This document shows positions 23,562-35,200 of a DNA stretch of 64,000 bases, piece after piece. Below the pieces are notes generated by a model. It was not told the origin of the DNA, searched no databases, and saw only the letters and a program-made list of their open reading frames with translations. The stretch's first letter is position 1; each line of letters opens with the position of its first letter. A program made the position numbers and the translations under genes. This DNA is from Corbicula japonica (lineage: Eukaryota > Mollusca > Bivalvia > Venerida > Cyrenidae), in the NCBI GenBank assembly GCA_038501625.1, contig JAZAYU010000015.1, positions 2,502,991 to 2,566,990 of the forward strand, written 5' to 3'.

Positions 23562-25532
23562 ACAGTTGTCTTAATGATGAGCTGTGAAAATTAAATTATC
23601 ATTTTTTAACAATTTCCGGACAAATCATTATTATATTGTTACAAACAGATGAATATTGATAATAACAGGAGACAATTGTTAAAAAAATGAATTTTGTTAG
23701 AAAAGTAATAAAATGTGGTACCTGCTATGTTGTCTAATCCGGGTGTCAAAATAAAGCATTTTCCACTCAAATAAATCCAAAACAATTAATTACAATATCC
23801 AGTTCAATGTTCCATCTAGGGCCAACCAGTGTTACTTTTTCAAAATAACTTTTTAAACATTGACTATTATGAATTTCAAAACACTGCACAAATAACATCA
23901 CACAAGATTTACACTAGTCAAAAGTTCTAAGTGCACACTTGATAAATGTTAATTTTTCCAATAATTTGAATGAATCTTTAAAAATAGAGTAAATTACAAT
24001 GAAGAAGAATCAATATTCTATTAAAGCACACCAAACATTTTAAGTCTGCTTAACCAGATTAAAAAATAATAATATTTTAGCTCACTTGTTCTCAGAAAGA
24101 AATTCTCAAGTTAATTATCATTGCATCGGCTATCATTTGTGATCGTTTTCTCATCTCTGTATAATTTAAATTTCACGCAGTTTTAAAGGAAATACTGTAG
24201 TTTGCCATTCCATTGCACTGAAATAGCTTTCTGTAGCTTTGTAATGGTCTGCTGGGCACGATGCGCCAACATACTCAACTTTATTTTATCCATAACGTTT
24301 TTACAGGATTTCAAAGAGAAAATTCCTTTGTTCACACAATGTTTTGTGCCAAAAGTTTTTGAATTGTCTAGCAGTTTGTGATGATACAATTTTCTATGAT
24401 AGATGTGTAACAGCCTTTCCAAACGAAAAAAAAGTATTCATTTCGGTAAAATTGACCAGTTTTCGGATACGCCTTTTGACCGAATAAGCGTCATTTTCGA
24501 ATAATTCGATATTGAAGTTTATTGAATTTCTATAAATTTTAGTTTTAAATTTTTATTTATTGGACACTTATCCAACAAATTTTACACTAATTTTTTCGAG
24601 TTTACGTTGTTTTACGTAAATATTTAATGACGTAATTGAGTAACATCAGCGTTCAACGTAAGCAACTTAATCAATCTAGAAAAAAAATATCGTTTGATTT
24701 TCTTCTTAAATTAATAAAATATGCAAAATAAGGTATTTCTTTTGCATTTACGAAAACCGTCAAGATTTCTTTACAACAAATTTGAAGTTGTGCCTGTGAA
24801 AAGAATTTTGACGGCAATGTCGTTGTCTGCTGACGTCAACCGTTCCATGGTTACAATTTGTTGGTGTGTTTTTCGTGTTTGTCTTGAGTCGGTGAACATG
24901 TGAAAAACAAAAACGATTGTTAAAAAAATAAATTTCGCTTGCCGCACGGGGATAATGCATAAAAAGCGTATGCCGACGTGGATGACGTGATGTTTGATCA
25001 TTATTAACTTTTAGTCAAACTTTCATTCTATTTGAATAAGTTTACTTTAAGATATTCAAAATTGAAGAGTGTGCACTTAGAACTTTTGACCAGTGTACAT
25101 TGTTATACATCTAGAGATTAAACTGTCCTACAGGTAAACACAAGTGGGCATGATTTGCATGCTTTTTGCATGGGTGAGTGACCTCATGGGACAAAGGATG
25201 ATGTGTTTGGATTTTGATTTATAAGAGCAATATTTTCAAGTTATATTGAAAAAGTAACACTGGTTGACCCTAGATGGAACATTAAACTGGATATTGTAAT
25301 TAATTATTTTTGATATATTTGAGTGGAAAGTGCTTTATTTTGACACCCGGATTAGACAACATAGCAGGTACCACATTTTATTACTTTTCTAACAAAATTC
25401 ATTTTTTTTTCAACAATTGTCTCCTGTTATTATCAATATTCATCTGTTTGTAACAATATAATAAAAGTTTGTTTGGAAATTGTTGAAAAAAATGATAATT
25501 CAATTTTCACAGCTCATCATAAGTGCAACTGT
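23562..25532. mobile_element. 2-kb element with long (about 290-bp or more) inverted arms
   Basis: 23562-23850 and 25239-25532 are inverted copies with few differences: 'ggtacctgctatgttgtcta' at about 23719 against its complement near 25356, and 'tgatgagctgtgaaaatt' against 'ttttcacagctcatca'. Inversion continues inside (23909-23940 with 25069-25099, 'aagttctaagtgcaca'). The roughly 1.1-kb centre holds an unrecognised minus frame (24183-24422). The outer right flank ('ggggtatgaattaccttaa') matches the terminus seen at 14019-14037. Inference: fold-back or long-TIR DNA element. Confidence 0.7.
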
Positions 25533-26449
25533 ACTATCTGGGGGTATGAATTACCTTAAGGTTCGAAATATTTGAAAAATACTGCATGGCCATTGGCTCA
25601 AAAATAATTTTAACCATTATTTTCTAATAAATGTGCATGCTAATATCATATGACTTAAATTACTGTTATCATAACAAATGTTTTAAAAAGCCATAAACAT
25701 GATTTTATGTGCATCAAACATTTCTAGAAGACACATGCTTGTTTTGTAAGTCAGTCATTTTATAAAAACAGGCGTAGCTTTACTAAGGTGTAGCTCTTAT
25801 TAAAGTTTGATTTACTTGACGAGATTAGACATTACGGTAATTCAGATTTCAATACAATTGGTACAAAAACTAATAGAAAAATGCATGCATGACAGAACAC
25901 TATTTACAATATATAACAATACAAGGGTATAAGTTGTCATATACATGGCGAATCAAGCATTGATAAAACCGATTGAATCATTGAAACGATCATGTGTCGA
26001 CAGATGCGTTAAATTAATGAATCGATTTTGATCAGTGAATTTCGAAAAAGTCAATGTGACGTTATTCAAAGAGTAAATATAAAGCCAGTTAAAAGTATGA
26101 GCCAATAAACGGATCATTATATAGCTCCATTATTATTAATTTTTTTTTGGAGGGGGGGGGGGGGGGGGGGGGTTGGGGCTAAAGCTCCCAAGTTGGCTGA
26201 GAAGCGACCAGTAAATAAATAAACCCGAAAAGCACTCAGCTGTTTCAAACATGAGCAAAACTCAGCTTTAGATCCCCCCAAGTAATTTTTTCTGGGCCCG
26301 TCACTGTCATGCATGTATTGATGCATCATTATTTTACTTAATCAATACATGTATATTATTAATGGTTAATCATTGATTTGACCATTGATTTAATCAAGCA
26401 ACTGTGATTTTACCATAACAGAGTTTGTAATAAACTAACTCCCCGTTCA
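25533..26449. other. Gene-free stretch with 21-base poly-G
   Basis: A G run lies at 26152-26172. No gene or domain was recognised. Confidence 0.35.
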
Positions 26450-27376
26450 CAAAGTGACGACTGTACTACGACCATCCCGATCATACCACGATCTGAAAAA
26501 AATATGGATCGAGGCTGATCGGCGTCGGTCAGGGTCAAAGTCGAGCATTTCGGCAGTTGATGGTCTTTACTACGACAACACTACGGTGATACTACGTCTT
26601 ATACGCTGCTACCCAGCTTCTACTACGATGTTACACAGACTACAGCCGTCCATCTACTGAGTTTATTGCGTTTACGGTACGCCTCTACTACGACATTCAA
26701 GATCATACTATGGCGCTACGAAGTCCTGGACGACTGTACAACGATACCACTACGGTGGTGCTGATCATACTAGGATTCTACTACGCTTCTAGTATGATTA
26801 AGCGATAATGTGCATATCTTTTGGGTTTCTGAAACGTATTTTACTTTATTTTACGACATGAAAAACGTATAAGTGATTATTTATCTGTCTTTGTTTCAAC
26901 AAAAAACAAATTTAAATGGAAATTGAGCTTGCGTAATTATTTTTTTTGTTCATTTACAGGGAAGTTTAACCAGTTAGATGTAAAAAGCTGTACAAATGAT
27001 CGTCATTACAAATGATGCTACATTTTAACATTCGAATATTAGCGCTATGAAACAAACTGCACAAGACTGTACGGCGATGTTACTGGTATACGCTTTTACT
27101 ACGATCAATTGAATTGTATTTAATTTATAAAGAAGACCTCAACACCAACCTTCCCCGCTGCTGGTACAATTGTGCAGCGTCTACCACGCTCCTTGTACGC
27201 TTCTACCCTGATTCTTGTTTGCTACGATCCTACTACACTTGTTTTGAACATATCCAAAATAAGCGTGTTAGGAGCGTAGTGCTCCCCGATCATAAAGACA
27301 CTACATCGACCCTACTTCGCCTATGAAGACCCAACAAAGCTTCTACTACGATTCGTCATGATCGGGGGTGGGTGGT
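26450..27376. repeat. Degenerate region enriched in 'ctactacga' words
   Basis: Variants of 'tactacga' or 'tactacgc' recur at least nine times, for example near 26463, 26568, 26616, 26684, 26770, 27096 and 27340. They sit in two blocks, 26450-26800 and 27060-27360, split by an AT-rich insert. 'cccgatcat' near the left end pairs with 'atgatcggg' at the right end (27357-27365). The composition differs from the surroundings. Probably a decayed repetitive element. Confidence 0.45.
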
Positions 27377-27659
27377 GGGGGGGGGGGGGGTTAAACCATA
27401 CCAGAAACATGTATATTCAAAGCTCATTATAAAAATATTTTGTAATCATATTTATCTTCATATGTTCTTTGAACAATTGAATAAAATGTTGAAAGTATTC
27501 AAAAATAGCCATATACATTTGTACATGTAAATTATAGCTGTGATATTTGTATGGCAACCAGACAATCAATTACATGTATATGCTATAATAACACTATCAA
27601 TTTAATATACGCTATTCAAATACATGTATACTTAATGACTTGTTGCTTTCTCTTTAGAA
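27377..27659. other. Poly-G and AT-rich spacer
   Basis: G run at 27377-27390, then unremarkable sequence. Confidence 0.35.
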
Positions 27660-27888
27660 GATTATCAAGATGCAATATTAATAATAATTGCGACATTTCC
27701 CGTCGATGTTGCGACATATATCGGCAGCGCATTTTTTTTGCGACATTTCCCGTCAACAATGCGACATATACCGGCAGTAGGGTTTACGACGTTTTCAGCA
27801 GATTGCGACATTTCCCGGCAACGGTGCGACATTTTCCCGTAGATTATGACGTTTCCCGGCGATGCGACATTTCCCGGCGCTACAGGAA
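27660..27888 (+). repeat. Interspersed repeat rich in 'gcgacatttcccg' motifs, plus orientation
   Basis: Units 'gcgacatttcccgtc' and 'gcgacatataccggcag' alternate. It is the inverted counterpart of 6928-7100. It abuts the left edge of duplicated copy A. Confidence 0.65.
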
Positions 27889-28022
27889 CACTTTTTGATA
27901 ATTAAGGGCGAAGATAAGAATAACCAGATGGATAAACCTTTTTTTACCACTTAACTCGAATGTATAGAAATACTAAGACGTCTAGATTGAAACAACTGAA
28001 CAACGTCCGTCTTAAGTGCAGT

Positions 28023-28029
28023 TATAAAA
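28023..28029 (+). promoter_or_regulatory. Possible TATA box
   Basis: TATAAAA sits about 120 bases upstream of the ATG at 28147 and is conserved in copy B (50814-50820). Conservation alone does not prove function because the whole block is duplicated. Confidence 0.25.
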
Positions 28030-28146
28030 CATATTGCTTCTTTTTCCAAAGTGTGTTCACTAAATATACATAGACATAATCAAAGGAGACAAATTCGTCG
28101 CTGATGTACTGTACACCAAATAAAAGCTGCTTTCTATTGGCTAAAC

Positions 28147-28302
28147 ATGTTAGTGGAAACCCGTAAGGCTAGATACAAACATCAGTTGATGGCCAATTTA
28201 GCTGAAGAAAAATTAATACTCCCTCTAAAAACAAAAACTATGTACTTTTGCAACTGTATGAACATAAAACCATTACACAAAACACTTAAAAAAAGAAGAT
28301 AA
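28147..28302 (+). CDS. Small basic ORF (possible 5' exon), copy A
   Basis: A 51-codon ATG frame beginning MLVETRKARYKHQLMANLAE, Lys/Arg-rich, with no recognised domain. Copy B extends eight residues further because 'agaagataa' here is 'agaagaaaa' there. It lies in the right place to be a first exon of the protease-like gene downstream, but no splice link could be shown. It may be chance. Confidence 0.25.
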   Translation: MLVETRKARYKHQLMANLAEEKLILPLKTKTMYFCNCMNIKPLHKTLKKRR

Positions 28303-30260
28303 TACTTTTAAAAGAATGCCAATAAACAGGTTAGCCGCAAGTAAATTAAGTCATTTGTAAGGGTGGTATTCTTCAAAATGACGTCCATGGTGGCATAGAA
28401 TATATGTTTTCATGCAGAGTTTTATTCAAACTTTACTAGGCGGCCATTATCATATTGTCTAAGAGTAAATGAATCGAAGAGACTCAAATGACTAGATATA
28501 TAGACCATATAGAGAAACGCAATAGTGTACGCTAACCTGTAAGAACAAACTGTACACAGACAGTATTAAATAACTTGTAGATGTGGATATTGTTATAATG
28601 CTTTTCTTCAATCGTATTATTATATTATACTTTTATTAAATTAATTTATTCCAAACTTTATAATAGCCAATAACTGTGACACTTAGGTAGGTTTATGGTG
28701 ACATTAATGGATAAATTGGGTCAACAGCTGACATCTGAAGCAATTTTCCTTCTCTGGTGGAAATGTCTGATCGTTATAAAGAGAAAAGAATGTGCGAAGA
28801 GTAATCAAGGTCTCATTTATTACTGATGAGAACAACCATTTTAAAGCTTTAGGGGTTTTAAGAAAGCAAACCTCGTTTGATCGGTCCTAATTTATCAAAG
28901 CAAAACAAAAACGATGTGTTTATCCATTGTAGACCCTCATTTTTGGGTGGGGTGGGGGCAGCCACTTTAATTCGAACACCGTAGATATTTCGAACTCGCA
29001 TCTCGGTCCCAGCAAATCGCCGATATATCTCATATGCATTAAAATTTGATAATTCGCACTTCAAACTCTAAAGTCGAGTCCCGTTGTCTCATTTTCTATA
29101 AATTTCTATATCGATATTTAGAACTAACTGAAATTTATCGCTCACAAGTGTAACAGGTCCAAGTTTTTACACTTCAAGCGGGTAACAATAGCGGCGTCGT
29201 ATGATTGGCGCACGTTATAAAATTAGCAAGGCAATTTAATCGGACAACGTGATCCCTGTAACAAACAAATACTATAAATTGTTTTTTATCTCATTAAAAT
29301 GTAATTAAAACATAATTTATATATTTAAAGAAAACGCTAAACATACTGACTGCCGAAGAAAACGCAAAACTTTATTTTTTGGAATATTTTTGATGTGTCT
29401 AATAGTGTAATTAATTGGCAGAAAACACAGCCTCCACACATGGCCAAAAAGAGGACAATAGTTAAATGTTTGGCAAACAAAGAGATAAGCAAGGTGATCA
29501 ACTGTAGATGTGCAGGTCACTTTAGAATATTATGTTCGTACCATTTCTTTTTGAATTTTCATATTTTTTTTTAAAAAGAAAAACTTTGGAAATGTTTAAT
29601 TTATAGAGAAAAACAAAGCTAGCATTAAAATTTGTTATAAGAGATAGGTCATATGCGTTACACAATGTACATCGAAAACTAAATCATGGTTTTCCGCGCA
29701 ACCTTTTGGAGGTTGTCCCGGTGCTCGGCGTCAAGTGGCTAAGCGCAGTCGCTCTATGGTTCAATTTCCTTCGTAGGCTTACGATGATGTTAATTTTGAT
29801 TTAGGCGGACCGTGCGTAAGGTGATGACGGCAGTTTAGAAAAACCATTCTATGGTACAATAAAGTGACTGATAATCACCAGACAGTTTAATTCATGCTGC
29901 GTAACATAATGGACAAGAAATAAAGTTAAGCGAAACGAAGCAAATCACTGCGCGGAGGTTGACAGGTCATGTCTTGGACCGTGAACTGTGTTTTATACAT
30001 TGATGATGACGTCACAATCGATATGACGTATTATATCGTTCTTAGAAACAAGATTGCAAACATAGAAGCTGAAAACAAATATGAACAAGTTTTTGATCAG
30101 GACAGACGAAAGAATTATCAGTGGCAAAACGTCCGTTTGTGACCACGTAAGTATTATTTTATGAGATCGAAAAATATATAACTGACTTCCGTTTTGGAAG
30201 ATTTTACGTAATAATTGTGATAGTCTAAACACAACATCGGACATTGTCATTGGCTAGAAT
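28303..30260. other. Non-coding part of copy A
   Basis: No domain seen. A phrase at 29748-29785 ('tggctaagcgc' then 'ggttcaatttcc') resembles Pol III A and B boxes but is spaced too tightly for a tRNA. Confidence 0.3.
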
Positions 30261-30446
30261 GCAGTTTACCGGTACGGATGATACATAGAGTTCGCATAAT
30301 ACTTATATATCAATAATTTAATACAACAAGCGAGGGCATGGGGGCGGAAGTCCCCATAAACCCCTATATTTTGAACTAACTGTTCAATAAATACAAAAAA
30401 AAATACCAGCGGCGTTAACAACAAATTTTACGTACCGGTAAACTGC
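30261..30446. mobile_element. MITE-like element, 15-bp perfect inverted ends
   Basis: 'gcagtttaccggtac' at 30261-30275 pairs with 'gtaccggtaaactgc' at 30432-30446. The interior is non-coding. Copy B has the same element near 53038-53222. Confidence 0.6.
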
Positions 30447-30935
30447 AGGGTTTACCGTCATTAGACAGAGCTACAACTAAATTTTTATCGGTGAGAGTGT
30501 TGAAAGAGGAAAATAAAAACACAAACAACTTTTTTGGAGGATGAAGGTTGTGGTAATGGCTATATTCATGTCCCTGAATCCCCCAACAAACAACAAATGT
30601 TTGGTTGTAAGTAAAATGAATAGATGTAAAAAAATCAAGGGGGTTATCTCATCCAGACACTCCTGAATTCCCAGAAGCTGTCCACCTTCTTCAACCATAT
30701 AACACTTCTTTTATGCTCCCACAAAGTGGGAGGAATATAGAGTTGTACTCGTAAGCCCGTACATCCGTCCGTCCCTACGTCCCCAAATCTTGTGTTATCA
30801 ACTTCTCCTAAACTATAAGGCAGATTTCATTCCAACTTGCACAGATGATTAAGCAGGATGTGTAGATGATCGTCAAGAAAGGATTTTTTCCTGCAGCGAC
30901 CATTTTAACCAGGCTTATGGCCATTTGCTATTACA
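30447..30935. repeat. Dispersed repeat containing 'cacaaagtgggaggaatata'
   Basis: The phrase at about 30720-30830 ('gggaggaatatagagttg', then 'gtccgtcc') is of a common dispersed type. The minus open frame at 30477-30698 is shared with copy B but shows no domain. Confidence 0.4.
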
Positions 30936-31912
30936 AATTTTGTTGCAGCGGGGGGGGGGGGGGGGGGGGGGGCATCAGTGTCCGAGGACAAACACATTTT
31001 AGTGTTTTATACCTTTTACATAATATTGAATGTGTACCTGAATCTTGACCCAAAGAACAAACATTTTGTTCATGTTTGTTAAGAAATAAATAAAATGGAA
31101 AAAAGTTTTTGGAGGGCTACCTCTCTCAGACATATGATCTTTCCCACCTCCAACCACTTACCCCTAGCCACTCGACAATTCATCAATTCATATATAATAT
31201 AAATTAAACATTTTGTAAAAGGAAATTGGAAGGGGCGGAGTACCCTTTATCCTTTACTACCTCATTAACTTTTATTGGGGTGAGTTTTAAAGAAAAAAAA
31301 TAAAAGGTAAAAATAGACAGGGTGGTGCATGGAGGGGTGGTGGATAGCTCCCCGCCCCTTCCTCAACAACAAAAAAGTAAGTTAGTTTGAGTAAAAAAAT
31401 TTATAAAATAATCAAAAAATATTTGGAGGGGGTACCACTACCGGACATCCCTGACCCTACACCTATTCAATCGCGCCCACCCCATCCACCAACCCCCAAA
31501 GCACTTCTTTTTTGTTTTATTGGTTGAGTCAAAAAAGAAAAGAAAAGAAAAATAATAAAACAAAGAAAATTGAAGGTGGCGATGCATAATGAATCCTACC
31601 ATTCCCCCCCCCCCCCCCCCCCCCCCCGTGGCGAGTATCCGAGTACTCGAATATCCACGAATCCTATCAGAAAAATAGGTACACATATTCAACATTGCAA
31701 AGATCGTTGATTCGCGACCTTTGATTGAAACATTTCTGTCAAGTTATAATCTACAAAATATAAACCAAATATGATCTATAAAATAAGTTTAAAGTTTTCT
31801 GGCCACTGAGTCAGTAGAGCTATATAGGCTTAATAGAGCTCTATTGGCAAGTTTGGTCATTCAGCTAATAAATGGGATATCTGTGTCACGAGATGCAACT
31901 AAAATCACTCAG
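30936..31912. other. Block present only in copy A, with poly-G and poly-C tracts
   Basis: Copy B jumps from the equivalent of 30935 to that of about 31913. The block holds a 23-base G run (30950-30972), a 24-base C run (31604-31627) and one arm of the palindrome listed next. No coding sequence was recognised. Confidence 0.75.
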
Positions 31913-31980
31913 AAAACATAATATCTCCGCACTAGAGCTCTGTTAAGCCTATATAGCTCTACTGACATACTGGTCAGAAC
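31797..31980. repeat. Fold-back pair, arms at least 34 bp
   Basis: 31810-31843 and 31933-31966 are reverse complements with one mismatch ('gtcagtagagctatataggc'), and weaker pairing extends outward to 'ttctggccact'. Copy B has only the right arm. Confidence 0.7.
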
Positions 31981-32239
31981 CCGTAAACTGTTTAAACAAT
32001 CAAGTGCCTGTGTGGAAGTTATGGAGTACCTTCTTGCAGGCAAACTTTAAATTCTAAGTTTTAAAAGGGTCATAATTAGATCAAAAAGCAAGGTATTGAT
32101 ATGGTTCGTGGCATACATATTTGATATATGATGCTGAACATTTGCAAAGTTCAAAACTGTAGTATGATAAGTACTTGGAAGTTACGAGCATGTACCTGGA
32201 AGCATTAGAAGTATAATTAATTTTCACTTTTAATTTCAG

Positions 32240-32261
32240 TTGGTTGGTTACCTCTATGTGG
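32240..32261 (+). CDS. 22-nt micro-exon of protease-like gene, copy A
   Basis: Flanked by 'taatttcag' and 'gtaagtg', both conserved in copy B. Seven codons plus one base (LVGYLYV, then G) join in phase to exon 2. Its internal position implies further upstream exons or a non-canonical start. Confidence 0.45.
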
Positions 32262-35200
32262 GTAAGTGAACGTTTTGTTTTGTTTCACACTTTCACAATT
32301 TTCTTTAACTTTTTATGTGTTGCATCTTGAGCTTAGCTTTATCATCATTTCAACGTTTGTCTGCCTTTTTCTTTACTTGATAATGTCTTCTGATAACTAT
32401 ACTGTTACAGTTTATATTAGCCGCGCTATGTGAAAATGTGTCTTCATGAATATGACATCATTTCAAAAAATTATTTAAAAAAGCTGACAACATCGAGTAA
32501 TATATTTCGAGCGAATAAATATACAATGTAGTAAATATTAGTTACAAGATAATTTAATGTTTGTAACAAAATTTAAGGTTTAATATAGAAAGAAAAATCA
32601 AATTGGGTTCTTTCTAAAAATAGCAAAATCTGAAGATGCTAAAAATATTACCGAAGACAGATTTTCCCGTAACGAGCTTACTTGTTATATCTTCTTTTCT
32701 TCTGTTTCAAAATTTTTGTGTTTGCAGTTCATATAATTTTAGTGTTTTACTCTTTATATTACTGTATAATGTCTAATTTTGCACGAATTTAATTTTTTAC
32801 TTACTGTGCGAAATCGAAAAGAATACCAGAATGGACTGAACACCCACAATGCAAAATGAAGGGGTATATATTTAAATAAATAATTTACAGCATTGAAAAC
32901 AAGACCTATAACTCTTTTAATTTTTTTTACAAATTTTGCCCCATTTTTACTAAGATTTTGTGTTTTTTTTATGATATTGGTCCAAAGCTTTGAAACTACT
33001 TCAGATACAAACTATTATGAAATGTATGTATATCCACCATCACAATCTATATCATTACTAAAAAGAGATACCTCTATAAGTCTAGTTTTTAGACTAATTT
33101 AAAAGTTCTGCCACTTTCTCCCCTTTTGATGAAGTTTATTTTCATTTAGTCTATAACTTTAAAACTACTGAAGATTTCTAATTCAACTTGGCATCGAAAC
33201 TTGACATCGTTTCGAACAATTTTGATGGTTGGGAATCTAGAAACACGCTGTTTTCAATGGTGGCCTAGACATTGCAGTGATACAAGTGCTGCTTATTAAG
33301 TTATTGCTCTGTTCGTCACTGCTATGCCATAGACAAAACAGAAAAATATAAACAATTCTCAAACCGCAAAACGCAGTTCCACCCAAGGTTTGCACAAATA
33401 TATGCTATAAGTGTATGATTATTTTACATACGTTAAGAAAAGTTAGAACAGTAGAGGAAAATATTTGTAGTTAGACCTAAAAGATCCCTAAAATTCAATT
33501 TGCAATTGATCAAAAAGCAACACAAAACAACAATTCAAATGCCAAGATGAGTGAAATGATACTGAAAACAATATCTAATGTCCTTAAAAAGAACGTTCAA
33601 TTATGACGAGAGAAATCAACATTTTATTTTAATATCATCCATTTTCGAGGAAATTGAAGGTCAAACACACTTTTACAGATAACTCACATTTTATTCATTT
33701 GATAGATCAAAGGATCTTAGGTATAATTGTCAGTAACTCATTACTCATCAAGACATTTACATTGTTGTTTATTGTTGCTTTATTTTTGTGAATAATCGCA
33801 GGAATTTTAGTGAATTTTTGGTCTACTAATTTTTCTTAACTGTTCTAAATTTTCTTAGTGTATGTAAATTGAACATATATTAATAACATAGGTTTGTGCA
33901 AAGTTTGATGGAGCTGCATTGTGCCGTTTGAGAGATTTTTATATTTTTCTTTTTTGTCTATGACATAGCAATGACGAACGGAGCTATACCTTAATCGAAC
34001 TGTTCTACTATTTATTCTTTATATAATGTAATATTGTCTTAGTAATTGAACTTGACCTTATGAACCTACTAGTAGTCTATATCATCTAGACGTTCTGTCA
34101 TTGATCACAGCGTCTGAATGATTGAGACTAACCTACAAGTACATGTAGTATTATATATTACATTGCATGCCTTGCAAAATAAATCCCTGCGAAAGTAAAG
34201 GATTCTACAGTCCCTGCGAAAGTAAAGGGTTCTACAATAATTTCTGTGTTGTTTTCTTGTCTTTCTTTCTATTCCTGTCTATACTTTACTGTTTTTCTTT
34301 CTTTTCTTCTTTCCTTTAGGCCATAGACTTATGACATATGGAAAGTGGCGGCAAGACATGATTGTTGGCCCTTATAGTGGGGTACAATGCACATCAATGG
34401 CAACCGCTGCCCTTGTTTTCTTTGCAAAAATAGGCGGCAAAAAAATGTTCCGTCCAGATGATATTGATAGAATTTTATTAGAAGGACATGTTCTACATAC
34501 TTATTTTCGGTATGAATGATAATTGTCTTTCTATCAAACATACATATACTTTTCTTCTTTGGGAACACAAAAAAGCGGTATACATTTCATGTAAAAACAC
34601 ATAAGTATGTTTTATATTCAGATTACCTGGCACATCTGACGTCAGATCATGATCTAAACCATTCGCATTTAGATTTGAAAGGTTAATTCTGACCAAGAAG
34701 AGACCAGTGTAGATCCGCATTATATATGCAGGTTTATCTGGATCTATACTGGTCTCATGTAATAAAAGACGTTTCCATTGAAGGGTAATTGTTTGAAGTG
34801 TCTTAATTATACCCCCGCTTCAAAGAAGAGAGGGGGATAACTGTTTTACCCTTGTCCGTCCGTGTGTGCGTACATCCGTAAACAAACTTCCGTTGCATTT
34901 TTCTCAGGAACTATAACATGCAGTAGCCTAATATTTTGCATATTGCTTTACCCTATAGTCCCATATGGTGTAAAGCGATTTTATGCACATTGCTCTTCTA
35001 CTTCTAAATTTTCTAAGCAACTATAACATATAGAGGCCTGATATTTAGCATATTAATTTAACCTATATTCCCATAAGGTGTAAAGCGATTTTATGCTCCT
35101 TGCTTATCTACTTCTAAGTTTTCTAAGCAACTATAACATATGGAGGACTGATATTTTGCATATTGATTTATCCTATAGTCCCATATAGTGTTAAGCGATT

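Noticed and set aside
29748..29785. Possible tRNA (A-box and B-box-like words)
   Set aside because: Box spacing is too short and no cloverleaf can be drawn.
30477..30698. Minus-strand 73-codon frame shared with 53251-53472
   Set aside because: Shared only through the duplication. It lies beside a dispersed repeat and shows no motif.
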